From Conidiobolus incongruus B7586 (Eukaryota; Entomophthoromycota; Entomophthoromycetes; Entomophthorales; Conidiobolaceae): a stretch of DNA of 33,193 bases. Positions within the stretch are counted from its first letter, which is position 1. Each line of letters starts with the position of its first letter. A program made the position numbers and the translations under genes. The stretch covers positions 1 to 33,193 of the forward strand of contig JNEM01008427.1 in NCBI GenBank assembly GCA_000697335.1. Reading direction: 5' to 3'. Of this stretch, positions 1 to 9,363 are shown in pieces. The notes below the pieces were generated by a model, which saw nothing but the letters and a program-made list of their open reading frames with translations, did no database searches and was not told where the DNA came from.

Positions 1-362
1 CTCGTCCTACTACTCGCGTCACTCGCTCGTTTGCTACTCAAAATGGTCAGAGCTCAACAACACTCAATCCCGATCCCCAATCACAACCCAATACGTCAGT
101 TGCACATCCTGCAAATGAAACAAACGATGACCGTATGGATTATGAGCTTCCTGAAGCGCATCATTCGAAATTCCGTGAATTATTAAGACAAGCTATCGAC
201 GAGCATCAAGTGTCTGAAATCTCCATAGATCAAGTTTTATCTTTCATCCGAAGCCAATCCGGTGCCCCACAATTCACAAGGGCAGATGCTGAGCTTGCTC
301 TTGAAAGAATGCAGGATGAGAACTTAATTATGTATCGTGATGGTATCATTCTTGTTATCTAA
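1..362 (+). CDS. MCM3: MCM3 DNA replication licensing helicase subunit, C-terminal end (5' partial)
   Basis: The frame is open from base 3 and ends with TAA at 360-362, giving the last 119 residues. The segment starts with an Arg/Thr-rich stretch and a Ser/Asn/Pro-rich linker, then a compact C-terminal domain ending in MQDENLIMYRDGIILVI. This closely matches the C-terminus of MCM3 proteins (human MCM3 ends in MQDDNQVMVSDDIIFLI), the winged-helix end of this subunit of the hexameric MCM2-7 replicative helicase. The AAA+ domain lies outside the window on the left. The C-terminal tail is diagnostic for MCM3 rather than other MCM subunits. No intron is needed in the visible part. Confidence 0.85.
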   Translation, partial: RPTTRVTRSFATQNGQSSTTLNPDPQSQPNTSVAHPANETNDDRMDYELPEAHHSKFRELLRQAIDEHQVSEISIDQVLSFIRSQSGAPQFTRADAELALERMQDENLIMYRDGIILVI

Positions 363-1216
363 TTCCGTATAATATGAATTTTTATTTTGTGTATCTAATC
401 TCTAAGTATAATAAACTGTTTTTATAATATTTTGTATTTAGTTATCACTTTGTATCAAGATGCTATTAATGTGATATTTTATCGATTAGATTCAAATTTT
501 ATTAATTGATCATAATACCCTCAAATTTAAAGGTAATTTTTTCAGAATCAATAAACTGAGTGATTTATAAACTATACTAATCATCTATTTCAAAAAGATT
601 TAAGTTGATTATCTTTAAAATCTATAATGATTGTATTTCTGATTGTAAAAAAACATAGTTGATATCAAATCAATTAAATATCCAAGAATTATTTGTATTA
701 TTTGATTTTGATATTAACTACATATTAGCCAATTCCAATAAAAATGCAACATTCAAGGCTGGATTCGAATCACAGATTTGATTTGAAATATAATCCAAAT
801 TTGAAGATTTTTTCATGTTGATTAATTTTACAGATACTATAAATTTTGTAAAATTTTTCGTAAAATTGAGCATATATTTAACAAGTAAAACAGTCTTAAA
901 ATATTCTGTGTTATTATTATTTTTGTTTCGCCAGAGCAATTCATTGATTTATTGAACTAATTTCTTTGTGTATTAATGGAAATGCATCTAATTAAGTTAT
1001 ATAAGAATTTTGCATTTTTTAATAGACTAATATGCCAAACTAATGAAAATCAATGTATCAAACTAATAATTAAAGTAATTGATAGAAATTAAAAATCAAT
1101 AAAATATTTAAAATTAGAGATTATAGAAACACATATATTAAAAAATAGATAAAAATTAAAATTATAAAGAAATGAAAAAGAAAAAAGATTAGTGGAATAA
1201 AATAAATTATTATCAA
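363..1216. other. intergenic, AT-rich, no gene seen
   Basis: This stretch lies between the MCM3 stop and the tRNA-Thr gene. It is very AT-rich, with only short chance frames. A short T-arm-like string near 762-778 lacks the rest of a tRNA. An A-run at 1181-1186 on this strand reads as a T-run on the minus strand and could end Pol III transcription of the tRNA, although it lies about 30 nt past the tRNA 3' end. Confidence 0.6.
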
Positions 1217-1289
1217 TGCCTTCTACCAGAATCAAACTGGTGACCTTCCGCTTACTAGGCGGACGCTCTGCCAACTGAGCCAAGAAGGC
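1217..1289 (-). tRNA. tRNA-Thr (anticodon AGT), variant T-loop
   Basis: A complete 73-nt cloverleaf can be folded on the minus strand: a perfect 7-bp acceptor stem (GCCTTCT with AGAAGGC), discriminator A at 1217, D-arm GCTC/GAGC with GG in the loop, a 5-bp anticodon stem TCCGC/GCGGA around loop CTAGTAA (anticodon AGT, Thr), a 5-nt variable loop and a perfect T-stem ACCAG/CTGGT. There is no intron. The T-loop reads TTTGATT instead of TTCGATT, so the near-invariant C56 is a T. This also changes the internal B-box promoter. All stems are perfect, so the gene may still be used, but it could be a weakly expressed or decaying copy. Confidence 0.9.
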
Positions 1290-1923
1290 CATATTCTTGT
1301 TAATGTTATTGAATATATATTGCATTTTTAAAAGTTACGATTTTGAATTTTAATCTTTTTATGGATTTTTTTATTTTAAATAAAATTTCGATCTTTCCTG
1401 TGATACATATTTGAAAATTATTTTTTAATAATCTAGTATATGCCTTATTTCATTTAGGATATATGATTTATTATATCAAATCTTTTTAAATAAAATTCTC
1501 TTCACAATGATTAAATAAATTTAATTCATGACAAAAATAGTTATTATACATAATTACAATTTATAAATCATCATATTAATTCTATGAAATTTTTCTATCT
1601 AATGATGAATTCGTAAATTTATAATTGTCAATACCTAATTTTCAATATTCATTCGATAGTGAATGAAATTTTAGCTATCATTGAAATATTAAAGATTAAG
1701 ACGATTTCGAAAATATCATGATAGATATAATCATTGAAATATCCGAATATAAATGGTTTGAAATGTAATATAATTCTTGTATTATTACTGAAATAAATAT
1801 TAATTTGAGTTTATACTCGAGATTCTTATCAGCAAAAACATTCCCACAAAATTCCAATTTAAAATCAATTATTAATAGTTGTGAAATCTTAAATCTATTC
1901 AGAAAATATCTAATATTAAAACA
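1290..1923. other. intergenic, upstream of BMT5-like gene
   Basis: This is AT-rich sequence between the tRNA-Thr 5' end and the BMT5-like start codon. I see no reading frame of coding character, no clear TATA box and no repeat beyond simple A/T runs. It probably contains the 5' UTR and promoter of the downstream gene. Confidence 0.5.
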
Positions 1924-2983
1924 ATGACTAAAACTAAAAAATTAAAATTGAATCAAAGATTAACTAATTTACAACACAAACACAATTTAAATAAGCCTAA
2001 AAAGCAGCCTAATAATCAACTCAAGAATCAGCCAGTAATTTCCAAGCAAGAGAAGGAGAAGGAGAGATTAAAGCACGCCAAAGATCCCTATTCCGATAAC
2101 GAGAGAACTTTATTATTGGGTGAAGGTAATTTATCTTTATTTATTCTAATTTTATTATTAAATAAAATTATTCAAAATTTAGGTAATTTCAGTTTTGCTC
2201 TGGCTTTGGCAAACAAGTTTGTGGATTGTACCAATTTGTATGCAACTAGTTTCGATTCCGAGGAAGAGCTGGAAGCCAAGTATGGTGAAGAAGTGGCCAG
2301 CATTTTGAATCAGCTCAAGGAAATGGATGTCAATATATTGCACTCTATCGATGCTACGAATTTGCAGCGTTCCAGGAAATTGTTGTTAAAAGCGATTAAT
2401 GGGCGCAAAGGAAGCGAATATCAAACTAATAGCGACAATAGAAGGAATACGAGTACTGTTGAGTTTGACAAAGTAGCCTTCAACTTTCCTCATGCTGGTA
2501 ATAATACAAATATAGTTCTAAATTTAGTAATTGATCATATTTTTGAATATAGGCAAAGGTATCAAATCCCAAATCCATAACATCAAATCCAATCAAAATT
2601 TACTCCTCAGTTTCTTCAAATCAGTGCCTCAATTTTTATCCAAATCTGGTCAAGTTCTTATCACCCTCAAGTCGGGAGAACCATACGATAGCTGGAAAGT
2701 GTGTTCCCTAGCAACTCAATGTGGATTTATACTCAAAGAATGCTTTCCTTTCAATTGTAATCTCTACCCTGGTTACGAACATAGAAGAACGTTGGGAAGG
2801 TTGGAAAAGCTCGTCAAAGGGGAAAATGATGAAATTGTTAGCAAGAGACCCAAGACGTATGTCTTTGTTTTGGAAGGCTCGCAAGATATTGAAAAACCCT
2901 CTAAACAAAAGCCTGGTACAAAAAGAAAGCAGCCAGATTCAGCCAAAGAGGATAGTGATGACGATGATTTGGAAGATCAATAG
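1924..2983 (+). CDS. BMT5: BMT5-like 25S rRNA uridine-N3 methyltransferase (DUF2431 family)
   Basis: Exons 1924-2125, 2183-2497 and 2553-2983 join to 315 codons; the introns are 57 and 55 nt, GT..AG. The product has a Lys/Asn-rich N-terminus, then the family signature: PYSDNERTLLLGEGNFSFAL around residues 55-74 (SAM-binding glycine loop at 66-68), FDSEEELEAKYG, DATNLQRSRKLL, FDKVAFNFPHAG and, after intron 2, NQNLLLSFFKSV and VLITLKSGEPYDSW. The tail is acidic and Lys-rich. This order matches the DUF2431 family, whose yeast member Bmt5 makes m3U2634 in 25S rRNA in the nucleolus. Both introns interrupt conserved Gly codons. Intron 1 is a multiple of three with no stop, so retention would insert 19 hydrophobic residues into the SAM-binding loop. 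Length is close to the yeast enzyme. Confidence 0.85.
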
Positions 2984-3287
2984 ACTTTATATAATTTATT
3001 TTATAGATTTAGCTTAAATATCACAAATTTTAGCCAATTAAAGCATGTTTTTAATATGTATACTAAATGATGAACTAGAATAAATAATTAAAACTTATAA
3101 ATTGTTATAATATTTTATAATAAATACTCTGCTCTATACATAATAACTATTTAATCATAATTGATCAAACTGGAATCTGATTTGAATGAAAATTTACAAT
3201 ATTTAAAATTAAATAAAAAATTACAGCAAATGATACAACAATGTAATATGCTATTATTTTGATAATATGATATAAAATATAATTATA
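2984..3287. other. 3'-3' intergenic region between convergent genes
   Basis: About 300 nt of AT-rich sequence separate the BMT5-like stop codon from the SRP receptor stop codon on the other strand. It should carry both 3' UTRs and polyadenylation signals; AATAAA-like strings occur (for example near 3079). Nothing else is visible. Confidence 0.5.
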
Positions 3288-5318
3288 CTAATTAAGTAGA
3301 GTATTAACAATAATTTCAACGCTCATACGTTTCAAATCAGTATAGGTTTGACCTGTTCCTACAAATAGAATAGGAGCTCCCGAAGTGTATGTCATAGAAA
3401 GTGCAGCTCCAACCTAAATTGTATTAATACATTGGATTAAAGCAAATTCAATAATGCGAATTACCTTATCATCAATTGTGTCAAATTTGGTTAAAATAAT
3501 ACCATCAATTTTGCGAGGTTGATAAGTTCCCGAGAAATTTTCTAAAGCTTGATTGAATCCTTTTAATTGATCAACTGCTTCGTTGCCAACAAGAGCTTCT
3601 CCTACGAATAACACTTTGTCGGGTTGATTCAGAGTAACCAGCTATGAATTTTATATGATTAATGTAAGTATATTTCAAATTAAATATAGTTACCTTAGCT
3701 AAAGACTTCATTAAGGGCTCGTTATTTTGCATTCGTCCTGCGGTATCTACCATAACTACGTCAAATCCGTTATCCTTGGCATATTTGATGGCATCTTTGG
3801 CGATAGTTGCTGAGTCTTTGCCGTAACCACGTTCAAAAAGAGCAACTTGGCCGGATTGGTGAACTTTGAGTAAGTTAGTAGCATGCACTCTTAATTGTTC
3901 GACAGCTCCAGAACGGAAAGTATCACAAGCAGCGATCAGCACCTTCTTCTTGTTCTGTAACAGCCAGAAGCATACCTTACTCAAGTTGGTAGATTTGCCA
4001 ACTCCGTTGACACCAATAAAGGTGATGACATAAGGACGTTGCTCCTGTTTGTTTGCACGTTGGATATCTTTCAATAGATCAAGACTGGTACCAGGTGAGA
4101 GGATACGTGTTAAGCTCTCGTGTAAGGCGTTTTTGCAAACTGAATAGATTGATTGAAAAGCACCAAGTTTTGTACCGACGAGATTGGATTGAACAGATTC
4201 GCACAGTTGCTGTGCGATTTCAGAAGCAACGTTCTTTTGGACTAAATGTTCTTGCAATTGTTTGAGGACTGGGGCAAGGTTTTCATTGTTGAGTTCCTTT
4301 TGACCTGTAAGAGTGTTGAAAATATTGGTGAAAGCTGATTTTTGAGGTGTAGCAACTTTATAATTGGAAAATTCTTGTAAATCGTATAATCCTTGATTTA
4401 ATTGGTAGTTATCGGAGTGGTCTTGAAAATCTTCATCACTTTCGTTGTTAGGAGTAGTTGCTTGGGAAGACAAATGCTTGTCGTCGCTATAATCTAAGAG
4501 TTCCATCTGCTTCTTGGTCACTTTACCATCATCCCAAGTTCTGGAAACCTTTTTGTTGGTTAGTTCTTCACCATCTTTATTTCCTTTATTCTTGGGCTGG
4601 AATTTGCGAGGTGCTTTCTTACCCTGAGTGAACTTGAACTTTTGTGCCAAATCTTCGATGCTTTCATTTTCTATATCAGTACCACTAGTTCCACCGTTCG
4701 AACCTTGCTTCAACTGAATTTTTTCACTGTTACCACCCTTCAAACTCTCTTGGAATTTTTTAGTCTGCTCGAATTTTCTAGGTTGTTTTGGCTGCTTAGA
4801 ATTGTGAAATTCTAAACTCTTCAATATCTTCTTAAAATTAGGTTCAAATTGAGATAAATCGGAAGTATTAAAGTGTTTTAATAAATTAGGGTTTAAAAAT
4901 TGTTCAATCTGTTCCCTATATTGTTGAATAAAAACTTGTTTAACAACTCTTAGCAGCTCTTCAACGTAAGTAAGTTGTAAAATATTTTGATAAACTGCCT
5001 ATTTCAATAAAAATAAAGTTAAATTAGGAGATAAAAAGTTTGGAGATTTACCACAAAGATCAGATTAAGTTCATTTTCCAAAATCCATTCCAATTTCAAT
5101 CCGTTAAAGTTCCAGCTCTTTAAACCGATTTTACCAGAGTTAAAAATCTGCAAAATTAACTGATTAATGCTGGTTTGATACAAGGGATTCACATATTTAG
5201 CGTTTCCTAATTTATTCAATTCATTGTTTCCCTGAATAAAATTTTGCTGGGGTGGAATAAAATCTAAATGAAATAATACAATACCTCCAGTAGTTAAGAT
5301 GGTAAAATAGTCTAACAT
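3288..5318 (-). CDS. SRP101: Signal recognition particle receptor subunit alpha (SRP101/SRPRA)
   Basis: Exons on the minus strand are 5318-5052, 4998-3694, 3641-3465 and 3413-3288; introns of 53, 52 and 51 nt all fall between codons. The 624-codon product matches the usual size (about 620-640). Residues 1 to about 130 form the SRX domain that binds the beta subunit ([20 protein letters not shown] at the start; [11 protein letters not shown] after intron 1). A Lys/Asn/Gln-rich linker follows. The NG GTPase domain shows GVNGVGKST at 418-426, [12 protein letters not shown] from 448, [12 protein letters not shown] from 507, TKFDTIDDK from 575 and [10 protein letters not shown] from 602. It docks the ribosome-SRP complex at the ER membrane through interaction with Srp54. 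All G motifs are intact. The start is the first Met of the SRX domain. Confidence 0.95.
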
Positions 5319-5986
5319 GATGATATTTTAATAATTGCTATTGATTGAAGCAGTATTTGATTTAAAGAAATTTAAAATTACATCATTATTTTTTATTCAT
5401 TTATCAAATATAGCATCAACCAAAAATTTAATGGGTTTAGAAAGCAAGTCCATTTTCTTATCAAATTTAATTGATATGACAATTGCAATTTAGTATGATA
5501 CAAGCAGAATATTCATTTCCACCAATTTACATTATTTTATGTATAATTTCATTAGATAGATTTTTTGAATTCATCTCTGTTTAAACTTCTAGTATTTTTA
5601 ATATGAGTTTGGCATTTAAGAAATATATTTTAATGTCAAAGTTAAATCAAAAATGCATAATATACTTTATAACTACAACTAAAATCATACAATTTACCTT
5701 TGTAGTAATGCTATGTCTAACTACATAATTTCAATATATCGTTTTCTCTTCAATGTATTTTATATAATTTTTATGTTGGATACGAAGTTTGGAGTTTAAG
5801 TCACGTGAATTGCAATGTCCTCAAACTAAATCAATTCACCAAACCCATAATAAAATATTATTTCACTTTCAACCATTTGAAGTATAAATAACCTATCAAT
5901 TTGATAGATTGAAAATTAACGACTGTACTTTACAGGATCATGTATATAGTACATTTCTGGTCTTTGTTCATCAACTTAGACACAGT
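5319..5986. other. intergenic, no gene seen
   Basis: This is AT-rich sequence between the SRP receptor start codon and the small GC-richer frame on the same strand. It should contain the SRP receptor promoter. I see no conserved coding signal, RNA fold or repeat. Confidence 0.45.
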
Positions 5987-6154
5987 TCAAAAATCTGGTA
6001 GATGATCATAAGTGCCACCTCTGTAAAGGGACGAGTTGAGATAAATATCCTTGTATATTTGCCTCAAGTGGATGAACTTGCCGGTCTCATTCCAGGGCTT
6101 GGCGAGGAGGTTTGCACAGTCTGACAGATTACCCCTTATTAAATTCAAAACCAT
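5987..6154 (-). CDS. unidentified small reading frame, 55 aa, GC-richer than surroundings
   Basis: Reading from ATG at 6154 to TGA at 5987 gives 55 codons: MVLNLIRGNL at the start, then LLAKPWNETGKFIHLRQIYK and SSLYRGGTYDHLPDF at the end. I do not recognise the product. It is listed because this segment (about 5987-6125) has plainly more G+C than the flanks, uses C/G-ending codons, avoids the poly-Lys/Asn/Ile look of chance frames here and has an AAAATGG start context. The same frame stays open upstream to about 6225, where CTAAC and CCAG resemble a branch site and acceptor; it could therefore be a terminal exon or the remnant of a larger gene. It has no signal peptide or membrane segment. 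A non-coding RNA is also possible. Confidence 0.35.
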   Translation of the reverse strand: MVLNLIRGNLSDCANLLAKPWNETGKFIHLRQIYKDIYLNSSLYRGGTYDHLPDF

Positions 6155-6775
6155 TTTATATTGTTTGATATTTATTCTGATATCTATTATTTCAAAGAAG
6201 ATTTGAAGTTTAGCTGGAGAATCTTGTTAGTGATGTTGTTGAGAACATATACTTGAATCATCAATCAAGTTCCAATATCCAATTGATCAAGGTTTAATCA
6301 ATTTAACTCGGATTTTGATTCAGACTTATTACATATTTACCCTACTTAAATTGACTATGTATTTCATACACAAATGAAATATATCATGCTATTTCTCATT
6401 TTGGTTGATTATAACTAATATTATCAATCATTAGTTAAATTCATTCGATTTTGAATATTCCCATTTTATCAACTCTGATCCGATTCATTCTTCACTGCAA
6501 CTATTAAGATATTAACATCTAAACTACTTACAAATATTGTTCTTTTATATAATTAAAATAATCCAAGTAAACATATTCCAATAAAGGTTTAATAAATCAT
6601 ATGTATGAATCACTTATTTTTTCACAAATTTTCAAATTATGGATATTTATGGTTAGTTTGTTAAATTAGAAAAGATCTAAATAAAAATAACATTAGAACA
6701 GCGATTATTGTAAACCTTAACATATCAAATATATATCCAACTTTTATTTATTTCTATCAATAATACCAATTTTAC
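6155..6775. other. intergenic, possible upstream part of the unidentified frame
   Basis: This is AT-rich sequence. On the minus strand, 6155-6260 contains a second short frame (24 codons, beginning MIQVYVLNNITNKILQLNFK) and a CTAAC...CCAG acceptor-like motif just before the frame described at 5987-6154. The rest, to the stop of the F-box gene, shows nothing. Confidence 0.35.
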
Positions 6776-8272
6776 TTAATATACAATATTTAAAGGAATT
6801 TCACAATTTCCCATTCTAATATCTGTTGATACCACTCTCTCAACCCGGATATCACTGAACAAAGACTGAAACTTGGTCAAAGTTTTTTCATTAATCACTC
6901 TACCATCAAATTGAAGCAGTTTCAATTTTTTACACTTTTCAATGAATTTTGTCAGGATTGGAATTTGGTACTTGAATGAGTCCGAGATCTTGAACTGTTT
7001 GACGGTGAGAGATTTGAAGGATTTGTCAATTTTGGATTGGTGAACATCGAAGCAACTGCATGTGAAGTACTCAAGGTTTGGCATCCATTGGTTGAGTGCT
7101 GATATCATGCGTGGATTAACCGTTCCATTCACTAATTCTAGATGCGTTAAAGATTTGATTGGAGTAAATTCTGACTTGAACTCAATTCGATTCCTTCCAA
7201 AATATCCCAATTTAAGGACTTTCAAATATTTCAAATCACTCAAAGCACTTAATAAACCTTGATCCAATTGAAAGTGTTTCAAAGACAATTTGACAAGATT
7301 TGGAAACCTGAGCAAATCGACATGATCTTTAATGGTAATAAGACTTAACTCTCGAACACCAAAAGCTTTGGGATACTGCGGCTTTACAAAATGATCAGGA
7401 ACACTCCAGCTATCAGTTTGATATTGAAAGCTTTCTACAGTGCCAGCTGAATTAAATTTCTGCAAGACTAACTCTGGAAGAAATAACATGAAATCGTTAA
7501 ATTGGTTAAATTCTTGTAAATTGTCGAATATATTGATCACTTTAAATTCGAGATATTTCAAATTCTCCATCGGCTCAAATTCTTGAAGTGTGATTTGATT
7601 GTTACTCGGCTCTTTAGTGGGTTCTAAGCTTAACTTGCCATTAACAAAAATTTTCAACTGGCTGAGGTTTAATTGCTGAGATATAAGGTAATATGGAGTG
7701 AGTTGAATAGTATTTGTAGCTATTGACAATGACCTTAAATTTAAGTTAAATTCGCAAAAGCTATTGATTAGACATTCTATTTGGTTTATGTTTCCCATTA
7801 TACCTACATGTTGTAAGTATTTGAATTGGTGCAGATTGAATAATTGATGGTTCAAACAGGCAGTTGTTAGCCATCCCACAGACGTTAAGTTGGGCGTTGC
7901 TTCAATGAAGTTCATGTGGAATGAGTGATGGTCCATTGGACGGGCATTAAAGAGAATTCTGATATTAAATAGTTTAGTCAAATGCGATTGAATACACTCG
8001 TAGTTTGGTATTAATAGCATATCGCAATGTCTATGATACTTCTCTATCAATACATCAACCTTTGATTCAAATTGAATACTTTGAGATATCGTTATTAAGT
8101 TGAGTTGGTTCCAGATTCTAGGTAAACAGCACCTTTGAATGGGTTTGCAGCATAATTGAAGTTGTGTTAATGAGTGAAAATCTAAATAATCCAATATTCG
8201 ATTAATAATTGTTGTAGGTAAATGTATGAACTTCGTTGTAGGAACTGTTGAATCCATTGAAATACAACCCAA
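6776..8272 (-). CDS. F-box protein with leucine-rich-repeat-like C-terminal region
   Basis: One uninterrupted 498-codon frame. Residues about 17-60 form an F-box: IHLPTTIINRILDYLDFHSL followed by TQLQLCCKPIQRCCLPRIW, with the Pro and alternating hydrophobics that bind Skp1. The rest is rich in Leu/Phe/Asn with recurring LxxLxxLxL-type units (LKYLEFKVI, LRFPNLVKLSLKHF, LKYLKVLKLGYFG, SLTHLELVNG, LKLLQFDG), suggesting a degenerate LRR solenoid for substrate binding. The likely role is substrate adaptor of an SCF ubiquitin ligase; the substrate cannot be inferred. F-box/LRR genes are often expanded and fast-evolving in fungi. The start is the first Met of the frame; a second Met follows at residue 6, so either could be used. 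The absence of introns is unusual for this neighbourhood. Confidence 0.75.
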   Translation of the reverse strand: MGCISMDSTVPTTKFIHLPTTIINRILDYLDFHSLTQLQLCCKPIQRCCLPRIWNQLNLITISQSIQFESKVDVLIEKYHRHCDMLLIPNYECIQSHLTKLFNIRILFNARPMDHHSFHMNFIEATPNLTSVGWLTTACLNHQLFNLHQFKYLQHVGIMGNINQIECLINSFCEFNLNLRSLSIATNTIQLTPYYLISQQLNLSQLKIFVNGKLSLEPTKEPSNNQITLQEFEPMENLKYLEFKVINIFDNLQEFNQFNDFMLFLPELVLQKFNSAGTVESFQYQTDSWSVPDHFVKPQYPKAFGVRELSLITIKDHVDLLRFPNLVKLSLKHFQLDQGLLSALSDLKYLKVLKLGYFGRNRIEFKSEFTPIKSLTHLELVNGTVNPRMISALNQWMPNLEYFTCSCFDVHQSKIDKSFKSLTVKQFKISDSFKYQIPILTKFIEKCKKLKLLQFDGRVINEKTLTKFQSLFSDIRVERVVSTDIRMGNCEIPLNIVY

Positions 8273-8850
8273 GCTTTTTTAGCATCATATCCTCTCGAAA
8301 AGGAAGATTTTGTGATTTTTTTAATAAAAAATATCTGTTCCATATATTAAATTTTTATGGGATTTTGTTTGTGTGTTTGATTCAAATTAGCATACTCTAA
8401 ATACTTTGATATTCAACAGATATTTTTTATTGTTAATAAGCCAATAGTAGTAATATATAATTGAGCATAACTTGATCCTTATTATGAACGGAAATATGAT
8501 TAGATCAAATCAAGAATATAAAAATTTAATTATTTCATCAAAATGCACAATTCAGTTAATGCTTTAAAGAGAAAATCAATGAGCTAATTATTATTAACTA
8601 AAATTACTAATATAAATTAACAAAGTACTTTATTAATAAATAATTGATCTTAATGAAGTATTTATCAATGTAGTATAAAATTATTAAAAGAATATTTAAA
8701 TATTAGTATCTTTCATCTTTTTCTAGTATTTTAGCTTTACATTAGTTCAAAAATTTATTTAAAAAAATTTAATTATCTCAATGATAAATTAAAAATGAAA
8801 AATTTAATTTATTAAATAACTGTGATCAAAAATTAAAATACACTTATAAT
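8273..8850. other. intergenic, no gene seen
   Basis: AT-rich sequence between two minus-strand genes. It should hold the F-box gene promoter and the 3' UTR of the Tco89-like gene. There are many A and T runs and no recognisable element. Confidence 0.5.
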
Positions 8851-9363
8851 CTACACATTTCGTCTTAATTGATTCAACCGATTTAAACTATCGCCAATGG
8901 GATCGTGATGCTTCCGAATCCACGCATATTCTTTATGCGCCCTATCCAGCTCCTTGTTCAAATGGCTTATGTCAAGTGCGTCGTTCCCTTCCTCACTCGC
9001 CATTGAATATTCTCTCTGAAGCATGAGCTTTCTCTGTGTTCTACTCACCAAAGGCGTCTCGTCAGCGTGGTTGGTCGATTGGGAGGATGCAGGCTGGATA
9101 GGCGTGAGTAAATTACTAAATTGGGACGAAGTATGGTTACTTGCAGTTGCTAAAATAGGAGAAGGAGGGGGAAGGTTTGATTCGTTATTTGAACCACTAG
9201 AGATGAGAGTACTGGGAGATGGAATTTCGGAAAAGTTGTCAGACTGTTTAATTGGTGAGCTTAGGGAAGCACTTCTGGATGCTATAGAATCTTCATCACC
9301 AAAAATAAATTTTACTTTTCTATTACTTCTAATAGGCTGGTTTTCTTGTGACTGTTCGCTCAT
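8851..9363 (-). CDS. Tco89-like protein (putative TORC1 subunit), short
   Basis: A single frame of 170 codons. The first 100 residues are low-complexity (Ser/Pro/Asn-rich) and probably disordered. The C-terminal part carries SRTQRKLMLQREYSMAS at 107-123, then a charged helix with KELDRAHKEYAWIRKHHDPI and GDSLNRL. The combination of an SRTQxKLxLQR box followed by an xxEYxxxRxxxDPxxxSLxRL helix is, from memory, the signature of fungal Tco89, a TORC1 component at the vacuole. Ascomycete proteins are far longer (several hundred residues), so this would be a minimal version with only the C-terminal core. I cannot exclude another fungal family with a similar box. The start is supported by the clean end of coding character at 9363. 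Confidence 0.5.
   Translation of the reverse strand: MSEQSQENQPIRSNRKVKFIFGDEDSIASRSASLSSPIKQSDNFSEIPSPSTLISSGSNNESNLPPPSPILATASNHTSSQFSNLLTPIQPASSQSTNHADETPLVSRTQRKLMLQREYSMASEEGNDALDISHLNKELDRAHKEYAWIRKHHDPIGDSLNRLNQLRRNV

Noticed and set aside
762-778. GGATTCGAATCAC string resembling a tRNA T-arm
   Set aside because: The stem pairs only partly, and no acceptor, D or anticodon arm is found around it.
718-939. 73-codon minus-strand frame next to MCM3
   Set aside because: Asn/Lys/Ile-rich, no motif, no G+C shift relative to surroundings.
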